Shown here: in pieces, positions 18,735 to 26,328 of the stretch
Numbering within the stretch: position 1 is the first letter of the stretch
Layout: each line of letters begins with the position of its first letter
Origin: Flexibacter flexilis DSM 6793
GTDB lineage: Bacteria > Bacteroidota > Bacteroidia > Cytophagales > Flexibacteraceae
NCBI RefSeq assembly: GCF_900112255.1
Contig: NZ_FOLE01000004.1
Location: 1 to 64,000, forward strand
Length of the DNA stretch: 64,000 bases
Direction: 5' to 3'
Made by a program: the position numbers and the translations under genes
Notes under the pieces: generated by a model
The model's database searches: none
Told to the model about the DNA's origin: nothing
What the model saw: only the letters and a program-made list of their open reading frames with translations

Positions 18735-19985
18735 TTAGAGTTTTTGTATTCTGAGTGAAACATGGTATTCATCGCCTTGCCCATCAAGCGCATCAATGGC
18801 TATTTCGGTTGCAAATCTTTGATTTTCAAATCGTTTTATCTGATTATTGTCAGCAAAACTATTCTGGTTATAAACATCCTCCCATCCATCGAAATCGTCG
18901 GGGTTGCATAAGGCTATACTATTATTGCTTATCCAAGGGATCGATATTACGGCGGCAAAATCTTGATTTTCAAATTCATCTTGAGAGAAACCGATTACAA
19001 AACCAATTCCAGAAAATCCACTTTTGTTCATGGCGATATAGTCGGCTTGAAACATCACTGGGGTATTGGTTTCGTCGCCCCAAATGTCTTTTACTTTGGA
19101 CATTTTGGGAATAACACTGTCTTGGGGTGCAGTAGCCATTCCGCCTTCATTCATATATGGAATAGACCAATTCAAATCAATATCCGTTTCATTGGTCACT
19201 TCTATATGAAGAATGAATTTCTTTTCTAATAGCTTCACAATAATAGGTACTGCGACTAAAATGGCTAATGCTCCAAAACTAACGGCAGCCATCGACAAAT
19301 CAACCGCTAATTCGGCTACAACTTCCTCTTCTACCACTATATCTGCGGTTTCTTCTGACACTGTGCTGGCCGTATCTTCGGTGATTGCACTCAGCGTATC
19401 GCCTAAGCCCTCAATATCATCTCCTACTTCTGTTTCAAGCCAATTTTCGATAGAACCCTGGACAAACTTTGTTAATCTACTTAATAGTGGTTTGAATAAT
19501 GCTTGCCAAAGCTGTTGTGTTACGACAATGGTAGGCGGAAGCTCTAACACGGAAATCCCGAAATTGACAATTTTATTAATATTCTCAGGATCTGGTAAGG
19601 ACAATTGTACTGTCGCTATTCCCTGCACAGGCGTTCCATCATACGCTTGGGTTACTTCTAAATTTTCATTCAAGGTAACATTGATACAAAGCGAAGAAAT
19701 CCCGTCTGTTGCTGTTGCCTGTAAAGAATTATTGAGGCCTGCATCAATTGTGTAGGCATCTAATCCTTTGTCATTTAGGTATTGCGCCAAATCTGAAAAC
19801 TTTAACATTGTTTTCAAATAATAAGCAGTTCCGTTTCCCCCAGAGCTGGCATTATCCAAAAGCATCTCAAATGCTTCATTATCCTGAACAGGAAACCCAT
19901 TAGAGGTTAAATTGCTCAAACTAAATTTAAGCGTGTCATCCGAGCCTATATACTTATTAGGCTTGTTTTTTGTATTTGTATTCAT
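18735..19985 (-). CDS. Unrecognised paralog family protein, copy C (first gene of operon)
   Basis: 416 residues, the most divergent of the three. Shared landmarks are QGIATVQLS (121-129), VVTQQLWQALFKPLLSRLTKF (154-174), a long acidic linker rich in Glu, Thr and Ser (about 185-226), a clear hydrophobic segment (231-253, SMAAVSFGALAILVAVPIIV), VTNETDIDLNWSIPY (263-277), DIWGDE (300-305, also present in copy A as DQWGDK), FSGIGFVIGF and AVISIPW (345-351). No signal peptide. It heads the operon: a strong promoter lies 80-110 bp upstream. The shared order of motifs across three diverged copies shows a real family with selected architecture. Confidence 0.8.
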   Translation of the reverse strand: MNTNTKNKPNKYIGSDDTLKFSLSNLTSNGFPVQDNEAFEMLLDNASSGGNGTAYYLKTMLKFSDLAQYLNDKGLDAYTIDAGLNNSLQATATDGISSLCINVTLNENLEVTQAYDGTPVQGIATVQLSLPDPENINKIVNFGISVLELPPTIVVTQQLWQALFKPLLSRLTKFVQGSIENWLETEVGDDIEGLGDTLSAITEDTASTVSEETADIVVEEEVVAELAVDLSMAAVSFGALAILVAVPIIVKLLEKKFILHIEVTNETDIDLNWSIPYMNEGGMATAPQDSVIPKMSKVKDIWGDETNTPVMFQADYIAMNKSGFSGIGFVIGFSQDEFENQDFAAVISIPWISNNSIALCNPDDFDGWEDVYNQNSFADNNQIKRFENQRFATEIAIDALDGQGDEYHVSLRIQKL

Positions 19986-20066
19986 GGCTTTATTTAGAGT
20001 TTTAATCTTAGATTATATAGTTATAACTTACTAATAACCAAAACATTACACCTGATTTAGAATATT

Positions 20067-20098
20067 CAAATGTAATGATAGGAGCTATTCTAACCAAA
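20067..20098 (-). promoter_or_regulatory. Promoter of the four-gene paralog operon
   Basis: On the minus strand, TTTG (20098-20095), a 20-nt spacer, then TACATTTG (20074-20067), which matches the Bacteroidota sigma-ABfr consensus TTTG / TAnnTTTG at normal spacing. Transcription would start near 20060, leaving a leader of about 75 nt before the ATG at 19985. Confidence 0.7.
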
Positions 20099-20561
20099 TT
20101 TTTTTGAATTATTTTTATTTTTTATTTAAATGTTATATGTCCTATTTTTTAATATTCCACTAATAATATTAAAAAAATAAGTGCGTATGTAATGTTAAAA
20201 TACAATGAATACTTTTAAAGAAATGTGTTTTATATAAAAGTGAACATTGTTTTGGTGTATGATATTTTTATAAAGCCAAATTTCTATTCAAACGCAATAT
20301 CTGCAAGCTCAAAATTAATCTTGCCTGATAAGGCACTACGCGTACATTATAATAATTTCATTAGCGAGTTCGGTCTATGCTACATTTTAAAGCACGACGA
20401 TATAACAATTCCTACAACCACCTTTTTAGCACATAAATACTTCGTTTATTTATTGTTATCTCCAATCATTATTTTTACTATATTTGAAATAGTGATTGTA
20501 TAGATATGCACAACAAGTACCCAACAGCCAATTTTAACCAATCCAAAACAAGCACACCCAC
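20099..20561. other. AT-rich intergenic region without a supported gene
   Basis: This 460-bp stretch separates the paralog operon from the divergent TPR gene. It holds a 92-codon GTG-start frame (20225-20503) that I do not support, and a plus-strand TATATTTG element at 20479-20486 that fits a -7 box for the gene at 20562. Nothing else stands out. Confidence 0.5.
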
Positions 20562-22115
20562 ATGAAACAACTGCCTTCCTTGTTCACTGCACTGCTCTTA
20601 TGCCTAAGTACAACACTAGGCTTTGCACGAGACATAGACGCGGACAAACTCAGGCGTGCCTACGAACAAGAAAGCAATCCCAGAAAAAAGATTTTACTTT
20701 TAGATACACTAACCGAACATTTAGAAATGTTTGGTTTTACGGATAGCAGTAGTTTGCAATCCTACCAAGTACTTATCAGACTGGGCAGGCAAGTGGGAGA
20801 TTCTGTATTGGTGGCGAAAGGTTGGTTTCGGGTGGCATCGCATCATAGCCTTAACAAACAAATTATTTTGTCTAATCAGGCCTGCTACAAAGCACTTAAC
20901 GCCATGCTCGCGGCCAAAGAGCATCAAGAATATGCCTTAATTTCAGACATTTACACCGTATTGGGCTTTAATTATACGGTGCTAAAAAACGAGAAAAAAG
21001 CCTTACAGTTCCATCATTTAGCCCTCGATTTCATTAATAAAACACAAGATTTCCGAAGAAAAGCCGACATCCTGACCAATATCCGTGTATTTTATCGAGA
21101 GCAACACAAAGAGGATTCCTTAAAATATTATGCTCGCTTGTCCCTTGACGCTTACAGAAATTCAGCACGCCAAAGCATTGACACCATGTACGAAGTGGGC
21201 GGCATCGCATGGGCTTTATTGGATTTGGACAGCACGCAACAGGCTATCCAGTATTTTGAATTGGGTTTGCAGCAAGCCAAGAAACGAGGTGAGCAGCATT
21301 CTATCAAAACTTTTTATAAATATTTGGGAAATGCCTACTACAAAATAAACCACTACGCCAAAGCCAAAGATTATTATTTACGCTCCGAGCAAATAAACGA
21401 TTTGACCAAAAGTGTGATGGTAAACAATAACTTAAGCAAGATTTTTTGGAAAGAAGGCGATTATAAAAACGCGTTCAAACACTACCAACAAGCCAAAGAG
21501 ATAGAAGAAAAATCCTTTAGTTTGCAGGTAGCACAACAGATTTTTGATGCGGAGTTGCACTACCAAGAGGCATTACAAAAACAAGAACTGCTACAATCCC
21601 AAAACGAAACATTGCAGGCACGGCAATTTCTTTTTTTTATGCTTGGATTACTGATTATGAGCCTCATTACAATTGGCCTTTTCTGGCGATTATATTCTCA
21701 GAAAAGAGAAAGTGAAATAAAATTAGCAGAGCTAAACAAAGAAATTACGGCACAAAATGAAGAAATCTTGACACAAACCGAGCAACTCAGCGAAACCAAC
21801 GAGGCACTCACTTCCATCAACGAAAATTTAGACCAACTCGTCAGGGACAGAACCGCCGTCGTAGAGTCTCAAAAAGACCAAATAGAACAGTTTGCCTTTA
21901 TGAATGCGCACCAAATACGCGGCCCTGTGGCCACCATGCTCGGACTCATTAATATGATAGAAAGCGAAAATATGTTGGCGCAACACAAAGATATTGAGGG
22001 CTATCTAAAAACGACGGCCAACAAAATGGACATGATGATACACCAAGTACAAGACCGACTCGACCACAAGGAATGGGAAAAAACCGTTCCGTCCGAACAA
22101 ATCCTTAAAACGTAA
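20562..22115 (+). CDS. TPR membrane protein with HisKA-like domain but no ATPase
   Basis: 517 residues. A signal peptide (MKQLPSLFTALLLCLSTTLGFA) leads into a periplasmic TPR region (about 60-340, repeats such as AIQYFELGLQQAKKRG and AKDYYLRSEQI). One membrane helix follows (FLFFMLGLLIMSLITIGLFW, about 350-372), then a coiled coil (LNKEITAQNEEILTQTEQL...). The end has an H-box, FMNAHQIRGPVATMLGLINM with His at 450, and a second helix (IEGYLKTTANKMDMMIHQV). This is the dimerisation/phosphoacceptor domain of Cytophagales TPR histidine kinases, but the protein stops 67 residues after His450 without N, G1 or G2 boxes. It may be phosphorylated in trans or act as a docking receptor (inference). The next gene starts 90 bp on and is not kinase-related. 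Confidence 0.85.
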   Translation: MKQLPSLFTALLLCLSTTLGFARDIDADKLRRAYEQESNPRKKILLLDTLTEHLEMFGFTDSSSLQSYQVLIRLGRQVGDSVLVAKGWFRVASHHSLNKQIILSNQACYKALNAMLAAKEHQEYALISDIYTVLGFNYTVLKNEKKALQFHHLALDFINKTQDFRRKADILTNIRVFYREQHKEDSLKYYARLSLDAYRNSARQSIDTMYEVGGIAWALLDLDSTQQAIQYFELGLQQAKKRGEQHSIKTFYKYLGNAYYKINHYAKAKDYYLRSEQINDLTKSVMVNNNLSKIFWKEGDYKNAFKHYQQAKEIEEKSFSLQVAQQIFDAELHYQEALQKQELLQSQNETLQARQFLFFMLGLLIMSLITIGLFWRLYSQKRESEIKLAELNKEITAQNEEILTQTEQLSETNEALTSINENLDQLVRDRTAVVESQKDQIEQFAFMNAHQIRGPVATMLGLINMIESENMLAQHKDIEGYLKTTANKMDMMIHQVQDRLDHKEWEKTVPSEQILKT

Positions 22116-22147
22116 AAAATTGACTGACAAAAATTTCTGGGTTATTA

Positions 22148-22189
22148 TTTGTTTTATTGTTGTCGCATATACTATATTTGCGACAACAA
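22148..22189 (+). promoter_or_regulatory. Promoter with overlapping palindromic operator (probable MarR site)
   Basis: A perfect 11-bp inverted repeat (22157-22167 with 22179-22189, core TTGTTGTCGCA) with an 11-nt spacer. It overlaps a promoter: TTTG at 22148-22151, 21 nt, then TATATTTG at 22173-22180. A dimeric repressor bound here would cover the -7 box. The nearest candidate regulator is the MarR-family gene at 22670. Confidence 0.7.
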
Positions 22190-22205
22190 AATAAAGTTAC
22201 ACAAA

Positions 22206-22565
22206 ATGAAACAGTTAACATTTGCGTCGCTACAAGTGATAGACCTTGAAGTTTCCAAAAACTTCTATACCCAACAATTAGGATTTGAAATTGATAACGC
22301 TAATCCGCAAGCCTGCGTGTTTAAATACAACCAAGGACAAGCCAGTTTTGCGATACGCACACCACTCGAACCGCTCGAAGGCAAAGAATTGGGCGTGGGC
22401 GTAGCTTTGTGGTTTGCTATTGAGGAAAAGGTAGAGGCTTTGAAAGAAAAATACCTTGCTGGCGGTATTACGACGGCGGGGCCGATTATCGAAACGCCTT
22501 TTGGTCGTGCGTTTCACGTCAAAGACCCTGATGGTTACAAACTTACGTTTTTGGAAGCCAAATAA
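22206..22565 (+). CDS. VOC family protein in MarR-controlled unit
   Basis: 119 residues from the ATG at 22206, 16 bp after the operator palindrome; the longer frame start at 22149 would lie upstream of the promoter. The fold pattern is clear: MKQLTFASLQVIDLEVSKNFYTQQLGFE, then VFKYNQGQASFAIRTPL, and the C-terminal GRAFHVKDPDGYKLTFLEAK. The final DPDGYKLTF with Glu is typical of glyoxalase/dioxygenase-type members. Metal ligands cannot be assigned without a structure. Because it precedes a MarR-type regulator and shares its likely operator, it may handle the compound sensed by the regulator (inference). Confidence 0.85.
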   Translation: MKQLTFASLQVIDLEVSKNFYTQQLGFEIDNANPQACVFKYNQGQASFAIRTPLEPLEGKELGVGVALWFAIEEKVEALKEKYLAGGITTAGPIIETPFGRAFHVKDPDGYKLTFLEAK

Positions 22566-22669
22566 ACGCTTGCGTCAGCGAATCTGACCCGTACAGATTT
22601 TCAGAACCTATACGGACTGGATTTGAAATTTTAGTTTAAATTTCCCGCCTAAATTTTTTGAAAAATACG

Positions 22670-23128
22670 ATGCCTCAAGAAATAGAATTTCATTTTAAAA
22701 GCCCCCAAGACAGTCCAGGGTACTTGCTCGGACAGCTCACCATGCTTTGGCAGCGCAAACAAAAGAAAGTGTTAGATCCTCTGGACTTGACGCAAACGCA
22801 ATTTGTGTTGCTGGCGGCGGTGGCGTGGCTTTCCAAAAAAAGTAATGCCGTAACGCAAATTGACATTGCCAACCAAAGCAACGCCGACCGAATGATGGTG
22901 TCCAAAGTGCTGCGCACGTTGGAGGAAAAAGGATTTGTAACGCGCCACGAACACGAGACCGACACCAGAGCCAAATGTATTCGGCTGACACCCGACGGAG
23001 AAATCGTTTTACAAAAAGCCCTCATAGAGATAGAAAATGCGGATTTGGCTTTTTTTGCGGCACTCAACGACAAACTTTCTGGGTTTAATCAAAATATGGT
23101 GCAACTAATTGACGAAAATAAAGCATAA
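22670..23128 (+). CDS. MarR-family transcriptional regulator
   Basis: 152 residues from the ATG at 22670; a TTG four codons upstream is less likely. The winged helix is visible: LTQTQFVLLAAVAWLSKKSNAVTQIDIANQSNADRMMVSKVLRTLEEKGFVTRHEHETDTRAKCIRLTPDGEIVL, with recognition helix NADRMMVSKVLRTLEEKG and wing HETDTRAKCIRLT (about 95-110). The flanking helices give the MarR dimer interface. The Asp-Thr-Arg wing motif is conserved in the family. A single Cys in the wing could be redox-sensitive (speculation). It lies 104 bp after the VOC gene, and the palindrome at 22157-22189 is a natural autoregulatory site. Confidence 0.9.
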   Translation: MPQEIEFHFKSPQDSPGYLLGQLTMLWQRKQKKVLDPLDLTQTQFVLLAAVAWLSKKSNAVTQIDIANQSNADRMMVSKVLRTLEEKGFVTRHEHETDTRAKCIRLTPDGEIVLQKALIEIENADLAFFAALNDKLSGFNQNMVQLIDENKA

Positions 23129-23182
23129 ATACGCTTGCACAAACCATATTTTTCAACTAAAATACAATTGCGCATTTTACCC

Positions 23183-23210
23183 AAAAGTCGCCCGAAAAGG
23201 TGACTTTTTT
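23183..23210 (+). terminator. Terminator after the MarR gene
   Basis: A stem AAAAGTCGCC with GGTGACTTTT (one G-T pair) and a short loop, ending in T6, 55 bp after the MarR stop. Confidence 0.8.
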
Positions 23211-23245
23211 ATTATTCAAACCAATATGGTTTAAAAACAAATCCT

Positions 23246-23253
23246 TACTTTTG
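23246..23253 (+). promoter_or_regulatory. Putative -7 box for the lipoprotein locus
   Basis: TACTTTTG matches TAnnTTTG and lies 33 bp before the ATG at 23286. The -33 element is not clear. Confidence 0.45.
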
Positions 23254-23285
23254 GCATTTGAATATCACCTAACAAAAACAGTTAA

Positions 23286-24449
23286 ATGACAAAAATATAC
23301 GCTCTTATTGCTTCTTTTTTTACTACTATTTTTTTGGTTGGCTGCGGTAGTCTGTATGTAAGTAACAATCCTGACGCAATTATTAGTACGCATTCGAGCA
23401 GGCCTTTCAAATATGGCTTTGCGTATTCTCGCGAAGAATGTGAACAATACAGAGGAACTTTGACGCTTTATAACATCAAAAAAGGCGATGTAGTGGCAGA
23501 AGTGGGGGCAGCAAGCGGCTGGCTGGAAGGTGTATATTCTGTTATGACGGCTAGTGTTACGTATTACGTACAAGACATAGATACGAGCATTTTAAACCAA
23601 GACCAGCTCAGCAAAATGGTCAAACATTATTCGTCTGTACGCCAAACACCGCAAACCAATACTTTCAAGATGGTGATTGGAACTAAAACGGGTACTAATT
23701 TACCTGACGGTGCATTTGATAAAATAATTATCAGTAATTCTTACCATGAATTTAAAGATCCAGCCTCTATGGTCAAGGACTTAGCAAAAAAAATAAAACC
23801 CAATGGGACTATTATTATTTTTGATGATTTTTCAAATAACTATATAAAGCATAAGCATTTAGGTTGTAGAATAACGAGCCCTAAACCATCTATGGTTATC
23901 AAAGAATTTGAAAAACAAGGTCTTTATTTGACGAATATATCTGCTCCTATCAATTCATTAGAAAATAATTTATTTTTTGAGTTTAGTAAGCAAAAAAGTG
24001 ACGATTTTAAATTAAAAACAAGTAGCGTTGAAAAATATATTAAAATACTGGATCAATTAAATATAGAGGAAACGTATTCTAACGCTAATCTCTGTTTGGA
24101 AATAGTAGAAAACTTAAAACCATATATTGCAACAATAGAACGTATTTATCCAAGATTTAATACTTATTTTAGTTCTTTAGGTGATGCTTTATATTGGGAA
24201 GAAATGGATCTTAAAAAATCAATTAACGTATTTCATGCAGGTCTTGTATTATATCCAAAATCAGCAGAAATTTATAAAGGATTAGGGACGTCATATTGCA
24301 GTGATAATAATTATGTTTTATCGGTAGAAAATTACAAAATATCATTAGAGTTAGATCCATATAACCAGCCTATTAAAGAAAAAATAAATGAACTTAATAA
24401 TATTATAGCCAAGAAAAAAAGCAAAAAAAGCAAACACATTATTAAATGA
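23286..24449 (+). CDS. Lipoprotein with methyltransferase-like and TPR domains
   Basis: 387 residues. A lipoprotein signal ends FLVGC (Cys20). A Rossmann methyltransferase-like region follows: motif I VVAEVGAASGW (69-79), an acidic 'VQDID' strand end (about 94-98), FDKIIISNSYHEF (post-motif region) and LAKKIKPNGTIIIFDDF. The C-terminal third is TPR-like (INVFHAGLVLYPKSAEIYKGLGTSYCSDNNYVLSVENYKISLELDP). A SAM-type fold exported as a lipoprotein is unexpected, since SAM is cytosolic; the fold may bind something else or be non-enzymatic. A diverged second copy lies directly downstream. The C-terminus ends in Lys-rich KKKSKKSKH within two poly-A runs. Confidence 0.7.
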   Translation: MTKIYALIASFFTTIFLVGCGSLYVSNNPDAIISTHSSRPFKYGFAYSREECEQYRGTLTLYNIKKGDVVAEVGAASGWLEGVYSVMTASVTYYVQDIDTSILNQDQLSKMVKHYSSVRQTPQTNTFKMVIGTKTGTNLPDGAFDKIIISNSYHEFKDPASMVKDLAKKIKPNGTIIIFDDFSNNYIKHKHLGCRITSPKPSMVIKEFEKQGLYLTNISAPINSLENNLFFEFSKQKSDDFKLKTSSVEKYIKILDQLNIEETYSNANLCLEIVENLKPYIATIERIYPRFNTYFSSLGDALYWEEMDLKKSINVFHAGLVLYPKSAEIYKGLGTSYCSDNNYVLSVENYKISLELDPYNQPIKEKINELNNIIAKKKSKKSKHIIK

Positions 24450-25454
24450 ATCTAAAAACTATAATATCGCTTTTACACAAGAAAAATGTAATTATTTAAA
24501 ACGTTTATTTCGTAATCATAATATCCAAACAAATGATATTGTGGCGGAAATTAATGCAAGTAATAGAACAACAATAAGCACTTGTTTTCGAGTGAAAGAT
24601 AGTACAGTATTCTATTTTCAAAGTGCAGACAGTGTGTTAGTTAATCAAAATCAATTAAATAAAGCCATCCGATACGACACATTGCATTTTGGTGCTGTAA
24701 ATAAAATAATTGGAACAGAAAAAGAAACGTCCTTGCCCAATAATTTCTTTGATAAAATCATTCTTCATTATTCTTTTTATAGCTTTTTTGATGAAATTGC
24801 TGCGATAGAAAACCTCAAAACTAAACTAAAACCAAATGGTATCATTATTATTTCGGATGATTTTTCTAGTGATTATAGAAGAATAAAGAACAATATTCGT
24901 CCTTCTTTTAAAAGCTACCTCGCATCAGAAATGATTAATGGCTTGGGGAATCGTGATCTTTACCTAACGACTATGTCTGCTCCCGAAAATTCATTTCAGA
25001 ATAATTTGTGTTTTGGGTTAAATAAAGAAGCATTCTACAAGTTGAAAATTAAAAGAGATAGTGTAGCAAAATACATCAAGATATTAGACCAATATAATTT
25101 GAGTGGTATCAATAGTGATGCAGAGGCTTGTGCCACTATTGCCACTAAATTAAAGCCGCACATTAAAGAGATTCTGAAAGTATATCCATCTACAGAAATG
25201 TATTTTAATGCTTTGGGTTATCGGATACTCCAAATAGATAAAAAGCCGAAAGTTGCCATTAATATATTTAAGGCAAATGTTACGCTTTTTCCTGAATCTT
25301 GGAATGTTTATGACAGCCTTGGCGAAGCCTATTTCAAAGCAAAAAATATGATTTGGCTCTTGAAAATTATCAAAAAGCATTACAACTTAATCCGACAAAT
25401 AATAATATACAAACTCAAATTGAATTGATTCAAAAAGCGATGGCCAAATCATAG
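24409..25454 (+). pseudogene. Second, frameshifted copy of the methyltransferase/TPR lipoprotein
   Basis: Homologous to the preceding protein: FTQEKCNYLKRLF with YSREECEQYRGTL, FDKIILHYSFYSFF with FDKIIISNSYHEF, and KLKPNGIIIISDDFSSDY with KIKPNGTIIIFDDFSNNY. The homology begins upstream of any start codon; the frame is open from 24409 without ATG, and the first GTG (24541) lies inside motif I. The signal peptide is missing. Near the end the frame breaks at an A6 run (25341-25346): reading on in the next frame gives YDLALENYQKALQLNPTNN, a textbook TPR, up to a stop at 25452-25454. Motif I has become DIVAEINASNRT, with its Gly residues lost. The copy is therefore either decayed or joined to the first copy by a frameshift in the poly-A region. 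Confidence 0.6.
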
Positions 25455-25494
25455 TTTACCATATATTTCCCCAATCACTATCAACCAAATTAAC

Positions 25495-26238
25495 ATGAAA
25501 AAAATTGCTTTAATTATTGTCGTTTTTGGGCTATTCCTATGTAGCAATCAAGGTTTTGCACAAGTAAAAAAAGATACACTTCGTGTTCTGTTTGTAGGCA
25601 ACAGCTACACATATTATCAAAATCTCGCGCAAGTCGTTTCTATTATTTCCGACAGCACCAAAACCAAACTCATTACAAAAAAAAGTACCATTGGCGGCGC
25701 GTATCTCAGCGAACATTGGCACGGCAAAAGAGGTCTCAAAACGAAAGATATTATTAAAAATGGCAGATTTGATATAGTGGTACTGCAAGAATTTAGTATG
25801 GGAGCCATCGAAAACCCAGATAGTGCGTACAAATACATGAAACTGTTCTGCCAATTCGTTAAAGAAAACGGCGCAAAACCGTATTTGTATCAAACGTGGG
25901 CAAGAGAGAAAGTACCTCATTATCAGGAGCAAATCAATAAACTGTATGCCAAAGCTGCCGCCGACAACAAAGCCGAATTAGTGCCCGTTGGGAATGCGTG
26001 GGCTTTGGCCAAACAATTGCGCCCCAATTTCGTATTGTATCACAACGACGGCAGCCACCCTTCCGATTTAGGCACGTTTCTAACGGCTTGCGTTTTTGTT
26101 AAAACAATTACGCACGAGCTACCCGCCAATTTGCCCAATGTTTACAGCACTTTAGACATCAACAAAGAATCGCTTATTCTCCTAAATCTTGACCAGTTGG
26201 ACGTAGTTTTTTGTAAAAAAGTAGCCCAATCTTTCTAA
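25495..26238 (+). CDS. Secreted SGNH/GDSL-like hydrolase
   Basis: 247 residues with a Sec signal (MKKIALIIVVFGLFLCSNQGFAQ). Block I is VLFVGNSYTYY with nucleophile Ser37 (GNS in place of GDS). VVLQEFSMGA (about 95-104) corresponds to the block III region, and the catalytic Asp185/His188 pair appears as NDGSHPSDLG. STIGGAYLSEHW (64-75) supplies the block II glycine. The family includes esterases, lipases and carbohydrate deacetylases; the substrate is unknown. The C-terminal 40 residues form no separate domain. The gene sits alone between the frameshifted lipoprotein locus and a bidirectional terminator. Confidence 0.88.
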   Translation: MKKIALIIVVFGLFLCSNQGFAQVKKDTLRVLFVGNSYTYYQNLAQVVSIISDSTKTKLITKKSTIGGAYLSEHWHGKRGLKTKDIIKNGRFDIVVLQEFSMGAIENPDSAYKYMKLFCQFVKENGAKPYLYQTWAREKVPHYQEQINKLYAKAAADNKAELVPVGNAWALAKQLRPNFVLYHNDGSHPSDLGTFLTACVFVKTITHELPANLPNVYSTLDINKESLILLNLDQLDVVFCKKVAQSF

Positions 26239-26262
26239 GTATTTGTATTTCTTTAATTAAAT

Positions 26263-26306
26263 AAAAAGTCCGTGAACCAGACACAACGTCTATTCACGGA
26301 CTTTTT
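26263..26306. terminator. Bidirectional terminator between SGNH gene and rocD
   Basis: A perfect 14-bp stem (26263-26276 with 26293-26306), 16-nt loop, with A-run and T-run on opposite sides. It serves the convergent genes ending at 26238 and 26329. Confidence 0.9.
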
Positions 26307-26328
26307 TTATTACCTGAAAATCTATTTT

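Noticed and set aside
20225-20503. A 92-codon plus-strand frame with GTG start upstream of the TPR gene
   Set aside because: No recognisable domain, AT-driven composition (Ile, Phe, Tyr), and the likely promoter of the next gene lies within its last codons.
24411-24430. Programmed -1 ribosomal frameshift at the AAAAAAAG runs between the two lipoprotein copies
   Set aside because: The downstream frame is +1 relative to the upstream one, so a -1 slip on A-AAA-AAG does not join them; a one-base indel or transcriptional slippage is needed instead.
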